Assembly (NCBI GenBank): GCA_021775835.1
Contig: JAJFHC010000030.1
Coordinates: 1 to 43,486 of the forward strand
DNA: 43,486 bases
Source: Hyphomicrobiales bacterium
Lineage (GTDB): Bacteria; Pseudomonadota; Alphaproteobacteria; Rhizobiales; JAJFHC01
Direction of reading: 5' to 3'
The notes beneath the pieces are model-generated. The model saw nothing but the letters and a program-made list of their open reading frames with translations, made no database searches and had not been told where the DNA came from. Positions within the stretch are counted from its first letter, which is position 1; each line of letters begins with the position of its first letter. The translations under genes were made by a program, and so were the position numbers. This document shows positions 8,065-17,170 of this stretch, piece after piece.

Positions 8065-9327
8065 ATGAGAAGCTTAGTGTTCATAATCTGCACCGCCTTT
8101 GTGGTGATGGCGGCCCTGGTGATGTTTGCCGGTCTGGCTTTCGGCTGGGCCGCCGTCGGTTTCTGCGTCCTCGGTCTCGCGGCGGTCGCAGCGAACGCAC
8201 AAAGCGGGTCGGTGCCGTCGGTCCCGGCAGTTCCCGACAGCGCTGCGTTGCCCGGACAGGGTCGGCTGGAAATGCTGAGACTGATCGCGGATGCCCTGCC
8301 GGATCCGGTCATGTTGCTGGATGAAAACGCCAAGATACTGGCGGCAAACAAACCGGCAGGGCTTGTTTTCGAACGTATCGATCTGAACGATCACGTGTCT
8401 TCCGTGATCAGGAGCCCGAGAGTCCTCGAGGCGATTGATTACGCGCGAGCGTCCGGCGAAAGCGTGATGATTGATTATGAGCACCGGGTTCCGATCGACC
8501 GACGGTTTGAACTGCATATCGTGCGTGTCGGTAGTGGTTACGGACAAGCCGAAAACGCCGGTGTGCCAGCGACGCTTCTTCTGTTGCGCGACCTGACCCG
8601 ACAGGAACAGGTCGAACGGATGCGGGCTGATTTTGTGGCAAACGCCAGTCATGAACTGCGCACGCCGCTGGCATCCGTTCTGGGATTCATCGAAACCCTG
8701 CAGGGTGCGGCCCGCAACGACGAGAAAGCCCGCACCGAATTCCTCGAACTCATGCGGTCCCAGGCCGCCCGCATGGCCCGGCTGATCGATGACCTGTTAT
8801 CCCTGAACAGTATCGAGCTGAATGCTCATGTACGCCCGAATGATCCTGTCGATGTCGTGTTGGTGGTTGCCCATGTTGCGGAAATACTGAAACCACTGGC
8901 CGATGACAGCGGTGTCGTGCTTGTGGTGGAAACGCCGCCGATGCCCTTGATAATCCCGGGTGATCGAGACGAGCTGATTCAGGTTTTCCAGAACCTCGTC
9001 GAAAACGCCATCAAGTACGGCCAGGCCGGTGGCAAGGTCGACATTGGCTTCAATACCGCAAAGGACACGGTCAACGTAACAGTCCGCGACCATGGCCCCG
9101 GCATTCCCGCCGAACATGTTCCCAGGATAACCGAGCGTTTCTACCGCGTGGATGTAACGCAAAGCCGCCAGAAAGGCGGGACCGGTCTGGGTCTGGCCAT
9201 CGTGAAGCATATTCTGAACCGGCATCGCGCCCGACTGGCCGTCAAGAGCACGCCGGGGGAAGGGACCAGTTTCAGCGTTACCCTGCCCACGACGTTTGCC
9301 GACATTGATACTGATCAGGTTGGATAA
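8065..9327 (+). CDS. phoR: Phosphate regulon sensor histidine kinase PhoR
   Basis: The 420-residue kinase has two short membrane helices at the N-terminus (residues 1-45), a PAS-like sensing domain (about 65-175) and the histidine kinase core. The phosphorylated histidine is H196 in ASHELRTPLASVLGF. The N box is NLVENAIKYG, the G boxes are DHGPGIP and GGTGLGLAIVKHIL. A good AGGAG precedes the ATG. PhoR phosphorylates PhoB when phosphate is scarce and reads Pst transporter status through PhoU. Here it heads the locus, with its response regulator phoB at the far end, six genes away. In many bacteria phoB and phoR are adjacent, so this split layout is worth noting. Confidence 0.93.
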   Translation: MRSLVFIICTAFVVMAALVMFAGLAFGWAAVGFCVLGLAAVAANAQSGSVPSVPAVPDSAALPGQGRLEMLRLIADALPDPVMLLDENAKILAANKPAGLVFERIDLNDHVSSVIRSPRVLEAIDYARASGESVMIDYEHRVPIDRRFELHIVRVGSGYGQAENAGVPATLLLLRDLTRQEQVERMRADFVANASHELRTPLASVLGFIETLQGAARNDEKARTEFLELMRSQAARMARLIDDLLSLNSIELNAHVRPNDPVDVVLVVAHVAEILKPLADDSGVVLVVETPPMPLIIPGDRDELIQVFQNLVENAIKYGQAGGKVDIGFNTAKDTVNVTVRDHGPGIPAEHVPRITERFYRVDVTQSRQKGGTGLGLAIVKHILNRHRARLAVKSTPGEGTSFSVTLPTTFADIDTDQVG

Positions 9328-9351
9328 CTTGTTATATTTCAACTGGTTGAG

Positions 9352-9391
9352 TTGTCACAAAACCGTAGCCTCGCTGTCATACAACCGTAAG
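9352..9391 (+). promoter_or_regulatory. Two tandem PHO boxes upstream of pstS
   Basis: Two 18-base PhoB sites lie 22 bases apart, two helical turns. The first (9352-9369) reads TTGTCAC-AAAA-CCGTAGC and the second (9374-9391) reads CTGTCAT-ACAA-CCGTAAG. Both fit the known PHO box form of two 7-base repeats separated by four A/T-rich bases. A -10 like element, TAATGT at 9402-9407, starts 10 bases after the second box, the normal position when PhoB replaces the -35 element. The pstS start is at 9482. Confidence 0.85.
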
Positions 9392-9481
9392 CAGACATTC
9401 CTAATGTGCGCTTGTCAGTGCCGGGGCAGCAGACAGCTTAGCCCAGCAATCCACAGAGACGACAACTCATGGAGAATTCCA

Positions 9482-10522
9482 GTGAAATATAAGACACTTC
9501 CGCTTGCAGCCTTGGTCGGACTGACCATGACGGCGGCGCACAGCGATGCATTTGCGCGTGACCGGATTCAGATCGTCGGATCCTCGACCGTGTTCCCGTT
9601 CTCCACCGCCGTCGCCGAGCAGTTCGGCAAGGACAACAAGGGCACCTTCAAGACACCGGTGGTTGAATCCACGGGGTCCGGCGGCGGCATGAAGCTGTTT
9701 TGCGCAGGCATCGGCGTCGGGCATCCCGATATCACCAACGCATCCCGCCGTATCAAGGCTTCGGAATTCAAGAAATGCACAGCGGCCGGAATCGGTATCA
9801 CGGAAGTGAAGATCGGTTTTGATGGCATCGTCCTGGCAAACGCCAAGGCCTCCAAGCCATTTGCCCTGACCAAGAAACAGATCTTCCAGGCCCTGGCGGC
9901 AAAGGTTCCGGTCGACGGCCGGATGGTCGAAAACCCCTACAGGATGTGGAGCGACATCGATCCCTCTCTTCCGAAGGTCAAAATCGAAGTCCTCGGTCCG
10001 CCGCCCACGTCCGGTACACGCGATGCTTTTGTTGAGCTGGCCATGGAAGGCGGCGCCAGGACATTCGAGGCCCTCGCCGCACTGCGCAAATCCGACAAGA
10101 AAGCCTTCAAGGTTGCTGCCCACACAATCCGCGAAGACGGTGTCTTCGTCGAAGCCGGTGAGAACGACAACCTGATCGTCCAGAAACTTCAGGCCAATCC
10201 GAACGCGATCGGTATCTTCGGGTTCAGTTTCCTTGACCAGAACGAAGACAAGATCCAGGGCGCATCGGTCGATGGCGCTGAACCGTCCTTCGAGAACATA
10301 GCGTCCGGTGACTACGGCGTGTCACGCTCGCTGTTTTTCTATGTCAAGCAACAGCATGTTGGCGTGATTCCCGGCATCAAGGAATTCGTACAAGCCTTCA
10401 CCACCGAAAAAGCCTGGGGCGACGAAGGCTATCTCATCGACAAGGGCCTGATCCCACTGCCTGCTGATACCCGCAAGGAAATCAACGCCAGTGCGACCAG
10501 CCTTGCTCCACTGACGATGTAA
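9482..10522 (+). CDS. pstS: Phosphate ABC transporter substrate-binding protein PstS
   Basis: This 346-residue periplasmic protein binds phosphate and delivers it to PstCA. It begins at a GTG: the GGAG at 9471-9474 and the signal peptide (VKYKTLPLAALVGLTMTAAHSDAFA) place the start there rather than at the ATG at 9296, which lies inside phoR. Phosphate-binding segments are visible as IVGSSTVFPFSTAVAEQF and ESTGSGGGMKLFCAGIG near the N-terminus, and PPPTSGTRDAF near residue 180. It is preceded by two PHO boxes and followed by a long hairpin that probably keeps its message more abundant than that of the membrane subunits. Confidence 0.95.
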   Translation: MKYKTLPLAALVGLTMTAAHSDAFARDRIQIVGSSTVFPFSTAVAEQFGKDNKGTFKTPVVESTGSGGGMKLFCAGIGVGHPDITNASRRIKASEFKKCTAAGIGITEVKIGFDGIVLANAKASKPFALTKKQIFQALAAKVPVDGRMVENPYRMWSDIDPSLPKVKIEVLGPPPTSGTRDAFVELAMEGGARTFEALAALRKSDKKAFKVAAHTIREDGVFVEAGENDNLIVQKLQANPNAIGIFGFSFLDQNEDKIQGASVDGAEPSFENIASGDYGVSRSLFFYVKQQHVGVIPGIKEFVQAFTTEKAWGDEGYLIDKGLIPLPADTRKEINASATSLAPLTM

Positions 10523-10530
10523 TCAAGCGC

Positions 10531-10559
10531 AACGGGTGGTGCAAAAGGCGCCACCCGTT
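10531..10559 (+). terminator. Strong hairpin between pstS and pstC
   Basis: Perfect 9-base arms (AACGGGTGG at 10531-10539, CCACCCGTT at 10551-10559) extend through one wobble and two more pairs to a 12-pair stem with an AAAAG loop. There is no T-tract after it. It begins eight bases after the pstS stop. Hairpins at this point are known in binding-protein operons, where they block 3' decay or partly stop transcription and so give excess binding protein. Confidence 0.75.
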
Positions 10560-10597
10560 AGTTTCAGTATCCCACGGAAACCAGGGCGTCAGGCAAA

Positions 10598-11977
10598 ATG
10601 CCGATCAGTGTGCTCATCCTATTTCTGACAATACTTGCCATGGTGGGCTTTGCCGTCGGACGCAACCGTGGATTGGCGTTCAGGGACAGCGCCCAGTCGC
10701 TGCATTCCCTGCCGAATTATCACGGCACCTACGTGATGCTGATGACCGCCATTCCGGCCTGTTTCGTGGCGTTGGTCTGGTTATCCCTGGAGTCGCAACT
10801 GCTTGACGGCCTGATGAAGTCGGGCATTCGCGCAAGTTTCGGGGACATGGATTCTTCAAAACTGAATCTGTTGATCTCAGAGATCAGGAACTACGCAATC
10901 ACGAGCGTCTCCGGAGGGGCCGTGAGGCCTCAGGTCGGTGCCATCGCTGAAAGTTACGCCCGCTCTGAAGCTACGTCTCGAATCCTTCTTGCCGTGGCGG
11001 TCGCGGTGGCTGGCGCGGCGGGGTTGTATTTTTCTCTGACCAAACTGGATCCGGCTTTCAGAGCGCGCAACCGGGTCGAAAGGATCGTGAAGATCATCAT
11101 GATCTGCGCGTCCATGTTCGCGATCCTGATCACGATCGGAATTGTCCTGTCTCTGATTTTCGAAACGATCAGATTCTTCGGAAAAGTGCCGCTGACCGAG
11201 TTTCTCTTCGGCTTGAAATGGAGCCCGCAAACCGCGTTGCGTGCCGAACAGGTCGGGGGATCGGGTGCCTTTGGTGCGGTCCCGTTGTTTGCCGGGACAC
11301 TCCTGATTACGTTGATCGCCATGTGCGTGGCGGTGCCGATCGGATTGTTCTCCGCCATATACATGTCAGAATATGCCAGCCCGAGAATCAGGGCGACGGC
11401 CAAACCGATTCTGGAAATTCTGGCGGGAATCCCCACCGTCGTTTACGGGTTTTTTGCAGCCCTGACGGTGGCACCTGCATTCCGGGGAATGGGAGAGTCC
11501 TTCGGTCTCGATGTGGCGTCTGAATCGGCCCTGGCCGCGGGCGTCGTCATGGGGGTCATGATCATCCCGTTCGTGTCATCGCTTTCAGACGACGTCATGA
11601 ATGCCGTTCCGCAAACCCTTCGCGATGGCTCGTACGCTCTTGGCGCCACAAAATCCGAAACCATTCGCCAGGTGGTGTTGCCGGCCGCCCTGCCGGGAAT
11701 CGTTGGCTCTGTGCTTCTCGCGGTATCGCGGGCGATCGGTGAGACCATGATTGTCGTCATGGCCGCCGGCCTTGCCGCGAATCTGACCATCAATCCCCTT
11801 GAAGCGGTCACAACTGTCACCGTGCAGATGGTGACCTTGCTGGTTGGCGATCAGGAGTTTGACAGTGCAAAAACGCTTGCCGCCTTCGCGCTGGGCCTTT
11901 CGTTGTTCATCATCACTCTGGTCCTCAACATTGTCGCGTTGAAGGTGGTTCAGAGGTACAGGGAACGTTATGACTGA
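10598..11977 (+). CDS. pstC: Phosphate ABC transporter permease PstC (long form)
   Basis: The 459-residue permease is far longer than the 319 residues of the E. coli protein. The extra part is at the N-terminus: a first helix, a helix pair and a long soluble loop between about residues 60 and 125. The conserved permease core follows with IGLFSAIYMSEY, EILAGIPTVVYGFFA and the cytoplasmic coupling loop ALGATKSETIRQVVLPAALPGI at about 345-366. PstC and PstA form the inner-membrane phosphate channel powered by PstB. The gene follows the pstS hairpin and overlaps pstA by eight bases, so translation is probably coupled. Confidence 0.93.
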   Translation: MPISVLILFLTILAMVGFAVGRNRGLAFRDSAQSLHSLPNYHGTYVMLMTAIPACFVALVWLSLESQLLDGLMKSGIRASFGDMDSSKLNLLISEIRNYAITSVSGGAVRPQVGAIAESYARSEATSRILLAVAVAVAGAAGLYFSLTKLDPAFRARNRVERIVKIIMICASMFAILITIGIVLSLIFETIRFFGKVPLTEFLFGLKWSPQTALRAEQVGGSGAFGAVPLFAGTLLITLIAMCVAVPIGLFSAIYMSEYASPRIRATAKPILEILAGIPTVVYGFFAALTVAPAFRGMGESFGLDVASESALAAGVVMGVMIIPFVSSLSDDVMNAVPQTLRDGSYALGATKSETIRQVVLPAALPGIVGSVLLAVSRAIGETMIVVMAAGLAANLTINPLEAVTTVTVQMVTLLVGDQEFDSAKTLAAFALGLSLFIITLVLNIVALKVVQRYRERYD

Positions 11978-13280
11978 CCAACCATTAGTTCATCGGTCAG
12001 CGGCGACCAGTTACAGTGACGCGTCGAGGGCTCGCCTGGCTCGCCGCTACAGGGCGGAAAGGCGGTTCCGTCTGTACGGCATGTTTGCTGTTGGACTCGC
12101 GGCATCCTTTCTGGTTGTTCTTCTGGGGTCGATGATAGTCCGTGCGTTGCCGGCCTTTACGGTGTCTGAAGTTTTGATCGACGTTCAGTTCGACGCAGCC
12201 GAAGTGGCGCCAGACGGACAGATTTCGGATCGGACTCTGAACAACGTGAATTTTCAGGGCATGGCGCGCAAGGCCTTGTACCGCATCTTTCCCGAAGTGA
12301 AGAAACGCAAGGCGAAGCGCGCGCTCGGCAAAATCCTGAGCAGTGGTGCCGATATCGCGCTTCGTCGTTCCATAGAACGCAACCATGGGCTTCTGGACAC
12401 GACGGTTCCCGTTTGGGTCAAGCTTTCGGACGATATTGACCTGCTTGTAAAAGGATTCGTCGATCTCGACCTGGACCAAAGTGACAGGCGGGTCAGCGAT
12501 CGCGAGGTTGCCTGGATCAGCACACTGCGGAACGACGGCCGGATACGAACAGTGTTCAACTGGTCTTTCTTTACGTCCGGTGACAGCCGGGAACCGGAGC
12601 TGGCGGGTGTCTGGGGCGCCGTGGTCGGCTCGTTCCTGACTCTGTTCGTCACAATCCTGATCAGTTTTCCGGTCGGTGTGACGGCTGCCGCATACCTAGA
12701 AGAGTTCGCGCCGCGAAACCGATGGACCGAACTGATCGAAGTGAACATCAACAACTTGGCGGCAGTGCCCTCCATCGTCTTTGGATTGCTGGGGTTGGCG
12801 GTGTTTCTGAATTATTTCGGACTGCCGAGATCAGCACCTTTGGTCGGCGGTCTTGTGCTTGCCCTGATGACACTGCCCACGATCATCATTGCGACACGTG
12901 CTGCATTGAAATCGGTGCCGCCCTCGATAAGGGAGGCGGCACTCGGTGTCGGCGCGTCTGATCTGCAGGTTGTCATGCATCATGTGGTGCCGCTCGCAAT
13001 GCCCGGTATTCTCACCGGCAGTATCATTGGCATGGCCCGGGCATTGGGCGAAAGCGCGCCGCTGCTGATGATCGGCATGGTGGCGTTCATTGTCGATATC
13101 CCGGGCAGCTTCACCGATCCTGCCACGGTGTTGCCGGTACAGATCTACATCTGGGCCGACAGTCCCGAACGCGCTTTTCTGGCAAAAACAAGTGCGGCAA
13201 CCGTCGTTCTTCTGGCATTCCTGATTTTCATGAATGGCCTGGCGGTTCTGTTGCGCAAGAAATTTGAACGCAGATGGTAG
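11970..13280 (+). CDS. pstA: Phosphate ABC transporter permease PstA (long form with N-terminal extension)
   Basis: The 436-residue protein has one N-terminal helix, then a periplasmic region of roughly 150 residues (about 55-205, rich in Asp and Lys) of the type annotated as DUF3333 in alphaproteobacterial PstA, and then the permease core. The core shows [26 protein letters not shown] and the coupling segment [32 protein letters not shown] precedes the ATG, which overlaps the pstC end. With PstC it forms the phosphate channel. The role of the extension is not known to me; it may contact PstS. Confidence 0.93.
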   Translation: MTDQPLVHRSAATSYSDASRARLARRYRAERRFRLYGMFAVGLAASFLVVLLGSMIVRALPAFTVSEVLIDVQFDAAEVAPDGQISDRTLNNVNFQGMARKALYRIFPEVKKRKAKRALGKILSSGADIALRRSIERNHGLLDTTVPVWVKLSDDIDLLVKGFVDLDLDQSDRRVSDREVAWISTLRNDGRIRTVFNWSFFTSGDSREPELAGVWGAVVGSFLTLFVTILISFPVGVTAAAYLEEFAPRNRWTELIEVNINNLAAVPSIVFGLLGLAVFLNYFGLPRSAPLVGGLVLALMTLPTIIIATRAALKSVPPSIREAALGVGASDLQVVMHHVVPLAMPGILTGSIIGMARALGESAPLLMIGMVAFIVDIPGSFTDPATVLPVQIYIWADSPERAFLAKTSAATVVLLAFLIFMNGLAVLLRKKFERRW

Positions 13281-14116
13281 AACAGGAACCTGGATCAGAC
13301 ATGACAGTCACCGCAGATGTTTTGGATATTCAACACAGGCCTGATCCAGACAACGGCCCGCCGCCCAAGATGCGTGGACGGAACGTCGATGTGTTTTACG
13401 GCGACAAGCAGGCCCTGTTCGATGTCAGCCTGGAAATTCCCGAAAACAACGTGACAGCACTGATTGGCCCGTCCGGTTGCGGAAAGTCGACCTTCCTGCG
13501 TTGTCTGAACCGCATGAACGACGTGATTGACATCTGCCGCGTTGCCGGCGACCTGACCCTGGACGGCCATGACATCTACGACCCCGCCATTGATGTGGTC
13601 GAACTGAGGGCCCGTGTCGGGATGGTTTTCCAGAAACCCAACCCGTTCCCCAAGTCCATATTTGATAACGTGGCTTACGGTCCGCAGATTCACGGAACAG
13701 CGCAATCGTCGGCCGATCTGGAGGAAATCGTCGTGACCAGCCTGAAACGCGCAGGGCTCTTCGAGGAGGTCAAGGACCGGCTCAAGGAGCCGGGCACGGG
13801 ACTGTCCGGCGGTCAGCAGCAGCGCTTGTGTATCGCCCGGGCCATTGCCGTCAACCCGGAGGTGATCCTCATGGACGAACCCTGTTCGGCCCTCGATCCC
13901 ATTGCCACGGCCCGCATCGAAGAACTGATCGACGACCTGAAGACAAAGTTCACGATTGTCATCGTTACGCATTCCATGCAGCAGGCGGCCCGGGTCTCAC
14001 AGAAAACAGCGTTTTTCCACCTTGGCATTCTGGTTGAAGAAGGTCAGACGGAGAATATATTCACAAATCCGACGGACCGGAGAACGCAGGACTACATCAC
14101 CGGCCGTTTCGGCTAA
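13274..14116 (+). CDS. pstB: Phosphate ABC transporter ATP-binding protein PstB
   Basis: The 280-residue ATPase powers phosphate uptake. Walker A is GPSGCGKST at residues 65-73, the Q loop is [15 protein letters not shown], the signature is [14 protein letters not shown], Walker B is [12 protein letters not shown], and the switch histidine is in VTHSMQQA. These are all diagnostic for PstB. The start at 13274 overlaps the pstA stop; an in-frame ATG at 13301 is also possible, and the first 40 residues are poorly conserved in the family, so the exact start is open. Confidence 0.95.
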   Translation: MVEQEPGSDMTVTADVLDIQHRPDPDNGPPPKMRGRNVDVFYGDKQALFDVSLEIPENNVTALIGPSGCGKSTFLRCLNRMNDVIDICRVAGDLTLDGHDIYDPAIDVVELRARVGMVFQKPNPFPKSIFDNVAYGPQIHGTAQSSADLEEIVVTSLKRAGLFEEVKDRLKEPGTGLSGGQQQRLCIARAIAVNPEVILMDEPCSALDPIATARIEELIDDLKTKFTIVIVTHSMQQAARVSQKTAFFHLGILVEEGQTENIFTNPTDRRTQDYITGRFG

Positions 14117-14134
14117 TCGGGAGAAACATTTTCT

Positions 14135-14848
14135 ATGACCGAGCACATTGTCAGCGCCTATGAAGAAGAGCTGGCCGGCCTCGCCAGAAAGATTGCCCAG
14201 ATGGGCGGTCTGGCAGAAGAGGCCTTTGCAAACGCGATCGATGCCCTGCAAAAGCGCGACCATGACCTGGCACGAAAGGTTGTCGCAAACGACAAGCAGC
14301 TTGATGTGCTCGAGCGCGTCGTCGAGGAACAGGCGGTGACCATGATCGCCCGCCGGCAACCCATGGCCCGTGATCTGCGCGAAATCATGGTGGCGATCCG
14401 GATCGCGTCCGATCTTGAGCGGATCGGCGACCTTGCCAAGAACATTGCCAAGCGGACTCTGGTTCTGGAGGGCACACACCCTGTCAAGATTATCCATGGG
14501 CTTAGCCACATGGGACGACGGTCGCTTGAGCAGGTCAAGAATGTCCTTGATGCCTACTCTCACCGCGATGCCGAAAAGGCCCGGGAGGTTTGGGTTTCGG
14601 ACGAGGAGATCGACGATCTCTACAATTCCCTGTTCCGGGAACTGCTTACCTACATGATGGAAGATCCCCGCAATATCAGCATCTGTACGCACCTTCTGTT
14701 CGGAGCCAAGAACATCGAACGGATCGGCGACTACGCCACCAACGTTGCCGAGAACGTCTACTACATGGTGCAGGGTGAAAACCTGGCCGACGACCGGCCC
14801 AAGGGCGATGTCACGAGCAGCACCGTCGTCGACTATTCAGCGAAGTGA
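14135..14848 (+). CDS. phoU: Phosphate signalling protein PhoU
   Basis: At 237 residues it has the normal size and the two repeated three-helix PhoU domains. Each repeat has the acidic metal-binding motif: IRIASDLERIGDLAKNIAKR near residue 88-107 and LFGAKNIERIGDYATNVAENVYYMV near residue 188-212. PhoU links the Pst transporter to PhoR and keeps PhoR in its inhibitory state when phosphate is plentiful. It lies 18 bases after pstB and 11 before phoB, in the expected operon order. Confidence 0.94.
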   Translation: MTEHIVSAYEEELAGLARKIAQMGGLAEEAFANAIDALQKRDHDLARKVVANDKQLDVLERVVEEQAVTMIARRQPMARDLREIMVAIRIASDLERIGDLAKNIAKRTLVLEGTHPVKIIHGLSHMGRRSLEQVKNVLDAYSHRDAEKAREVWVSDEEIDDLYNSLFRELLTYMMEDPRNISICTHLLFGAKNIERIGDYATNVAENVYYMVQGENLADDRPKGDVTSSTVVDYSAK

Positions 14849-14859
14849 AGATTGCATAG

Positions 14860-15564
14860 ATGATGGCCCCCTCCGTACTGGTTGTCGAAGACGAAGAACC
14901 TTTGAGGATCCTCCTGCGTTACAATCTTGAGGCCGAAGGCTTTGATGTGCGCACCGTCGCCGATGGCGATGACGTCGAAACCCTGGTCGACGAGCGGCGC
15001 CCCGAACTGATCCTGCTCGACTGGATGCTGCCGGGGTTGTCCGGCCTGGAGGTCTGCCGAAGGCTTCGCTCGAAGAAAGACACTCGAGACATTCCGATCA
15101 TCATGCTGACCGCACGCGGCGAGGAATCCGAACGGGTCCGGGGCCTGGCCACCGGCGCCGACGACTACGTGGTCAAGCCGTTTTCAGTTCCCGAACTGAT
15201 GGCACGGGTTCATTCCGTCCTCAGGCGGGCAAATCCGGATATCCTGGCACAGACCCTTGAATCAGGGGACATTGTCCTGGATTGCCTGCGCCAGCGCGCC
15301 ACCCGCAGAGACCGGGATCTGAGTTTGAGTCCGACGGAGTTCAGGCTGCTCGAGCACCTGATGCGAAGTCCCGGCCGGGTCTTCACGCGCGACCAGTTGC
15401 TCGACACGGTCTGGGGACAGGACAGTTTCGTCGATGATCGCACAGTTGACGTGCATGTCGGTCGCCTGCGCAAAATCCTCAATCGGGGCCGCGACAAGGA
15501 TCCGATCCGCACCGTTCGTGGAACCGGCTATTCCTTTGACGAACGTTTCGGTCTGAAAACCTAG
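14860..15564 (+). CDS. phoB: Phosphate regulon response regulator PhoB
   Basis: The 234-residue protein has a receiver domain (about 1-120) with acidic residues in VVEDEEPLR, the phosphorylated Asp at residue 54 (LLDWMLPG), the conserved Thr-Ala in MLTARGEE and the Lys in DDYVVKPFS. The C-terminal winged helix is of the OmpR/PhoB type (LSPTEFRLLEHLM, RTVDVHVGRLRKIL, IRTVRGTGYSF). It is the likely binder of the two PHO boxes before pstS. Two adjacent ATGs (14860 and 14863) make the start uncertain by one codon. Its stop codon directly abuts the stop of the convergent CFA synthase gene, with no terminator between them. Confidence 0.95.
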   Translation: MMAPSVLVVEDEEPLRILLRYNLEAEGFDVRTVADGDDVETLVDERRPELILLDWMLPGLSGLEVCRRLRSKKDTRDIPIIMLTARGEESERVRGLATGADDYVVKPFSVPELMARVHSVLRRANPDILAQTLESGDIVLDCLRQRATRRDRDLSLSPTEFRLLEHLMRSPGRVFTRDQLLDTVWGQDSFVDDRTVDVHVGRLRKILNRGRDKDPIRTVRGTGYSFDERFGLKT

Positions 15565-16791
15565 TCAGGTTTCGGCATCCGTGGCCTGGAAGGCGTTTTC
15601 GGCGTCCGTCATGTAGCCGCGGGTAATCGGCAACGTGGTCAGGTTTTTTGAAAGCTGGACCTGAAACACCATTTGCTTGCCGTATCGGAAACCCATCTCG
15701 CAGGCGATCAGATAAAACTCCCACATGCGGCAGAACTTCTCGTCAAACAGAGCCGCAACTTCGTCACGGCCAGCCTGAAATCGGTTGTCCCAGGCAAGCA
15801 GCGTTTCGGCATAGTGCCGGCGCAGGATTTCAAGATCGGTGACATAGAGCCCGGACTGTTCCACAGCACCCAGCGCCTCCGACAGGCAAGGAGCATAGCT
15901 GCCCGGGAAGATGTATTTCCGGATCCAGGCTGACGTGGCACCCGGTCCGCCGGCCCGGCCGATGGAATGCACCAGGGCAATGCCGTCCGGTGTCAGCATG
16001 TCGCCGATCTTGCGGAAATATTCGGGAAAATACTTCACGCCCACATGTTCGAACATGCCGATCGAGACAATCCGGTCGAATGTGTCGGTCACATCGCGGT
16101 AGTCGATAAGGTCGAACCGGACCCGGTCGGCGAGGCCGCGATCCTTGGCCCGCTGTGTTGCCAGCGCCTGTTGATCTGTCGACAACGTCACGCCGACAAC
16201 CTCGACATCGGCATGGGCCGCCAGGTAAAGCGCCATGCCACCCCATCCCGACCCGATGTCGAGCACGCGTTGACCTGGCTTGAGATCCAGTTTGGCGGCT
16301 ATGTGGCGCAGCTTGTTCTGCTGTGCGACTTCGATCGTATCGTCGTCTGACTCAAAATAGGCGCAGGAATAGTGCATGTCCTCATCGAGGAACAACCGAT
16401 AGAGATCGTTGGAAATGTCATAGTGATGGGCAACGTTGGCCTGGGCCTTGCCGATCACGTTGCGCTGGTGAAAGCGGCGGACACGCTTGTAGAATTTTCG
16501 CAGCGACTTCTGCATCCGCTGGTCGCGCAGGTTCGACCGGTTGAGGGCAAAGATCATCAGGAGATCGCGGATTGTTCCCTCTTCGACGATGAGCGTCCCA
16601 TCGGTATAGGCCTCGCCGGCCTTCATTTCAGGGTTGAGGGCGATCGACTTGTGCAGGCTCGGGTCGGTGAGCCGGACTGTCACGGATGGTCCTTCGGCGC
16701 CTTTGTGAATGTGTTCACCGCCGGCGGCATCAATGATACGCAGTGTGCCGGTCTGCACGAACCGGCTCATCATCGCGTTGAGAAGACGCAT
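15565..16791 (-). CDS. cfa: Cyclopropane-fatty-acyl-phospholipid synthase
   Basis: This 408-residue enzyme uses S-adenosylmethionine to add a methylene bridge to unsaturated acyl chains of membrane phospholipids. Family marks are HYDISNDLYRLFLDEDMHYSCAYF (about residues 120-143), the SAM loop VLDIGSGWGGMALYLA, VSIGMFEHVGVKYF and YIFPGSYAPCLSEA. I start at 16791 (MRLLNAMMSRF), where GAGGAAAG is a good ribosome binding site; a GTG at 16842 would add 17 residues. It converges with phoB, stop to stop. Membrane cyclopropanation is typical of stationary phase and stress, so a link with phosphate starvation is plausible but not shown by any PHO box I can find. Confidence 0.9.
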   Translation of the reverse strand: MRLLNAMMSRFVQTGTLRIIDAAGGEHIHKGAEGPSVTVRLTDPSLHKSIALNPEMKAGEAYTDGTLIVEEGTIRDLLMIFALNRSNLRDQRMQKSLRKFYKRVRRFHQRNVIGKAQANVAHHYDISNDLYRLFLDEDMHYSCAYFESDDDTIEVAQQNKLRHIAAKLDLKPGQRVLDIGSGWGGMALYLAAHADVEVVGVTLSTDQQALATQRAKDRGLADRVRFDLIDYRDVTDTFDRIVSIGMFEHVGVKYFPEYFRKIGDMLTPDGIALVHSIGRAGGPGATSAWIRKYIFPGSYAPCLSEALGAVEQSGLYVTDLEILRRHYAETLLAWDNRFQAGRDEVAALFDEKFCRMWEFYLIACEMGFRYGKQMVFQVQLSKNLTTLPITRGYMTDAENAFQATDAET

Positions 16792-17115
16792 GGCTGGGCT
16801 TTCCTCGACGGGGGTGGGCGCAGGCAATCCGAGGCCTTGCACGGACGCTCTTCATTCAATCGAGGAGTGTGATAGTCGATCCCGGCAGGATAGACAAATC
16901 AAGGTTTCGCTAAACGCTCCGTTTTCATCAAAATGCGGTGAATACTGCCAACTTTGCCGCTTTAAACGATAGTCATTCTTGTTCGAGCCCTTGGCGAGAA
17001 CGAGAATCCAGTCGCAGGCACTGTTAGACGGAGCAAAAGCGAATGGATCTTCGACCTTGCGTTCGCTCGGGCAAAGATGACGAAGGGCAATACCGAAGGA
17101 AAAAACGATTTGCCC
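16792..17115. other. Noncoding stretch between cfa and the gcrA terminator
   Basis: About 320 bases with no frame that looks like a gene. It should hold the promoter of the minus-strand cfa gene, but I found no convincing -35/-10 pair. No repeat or RNA gene was seen. Confidence 0.4.
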
Positions 17116-17150
17116 AAAAAAAGGGACGTTGCCAAAATCTACAACGTCCC
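17116..17150 (-). terminator. Rho-independent terminator of gcrA
   Basis: Read on the minus strand, GGGACGTTG (17150-17142), a 10-base loop, CAACGTCCC (17131-17123) and then seven T form a textbook terminator. It begins 21 bases past the gcrA stop codon. It is the clearest intrinsic terminator in the window. Confidence 0.9.
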
Positions 17151-17170
17151 CAGTTAGGCTTGCCTTGAGT

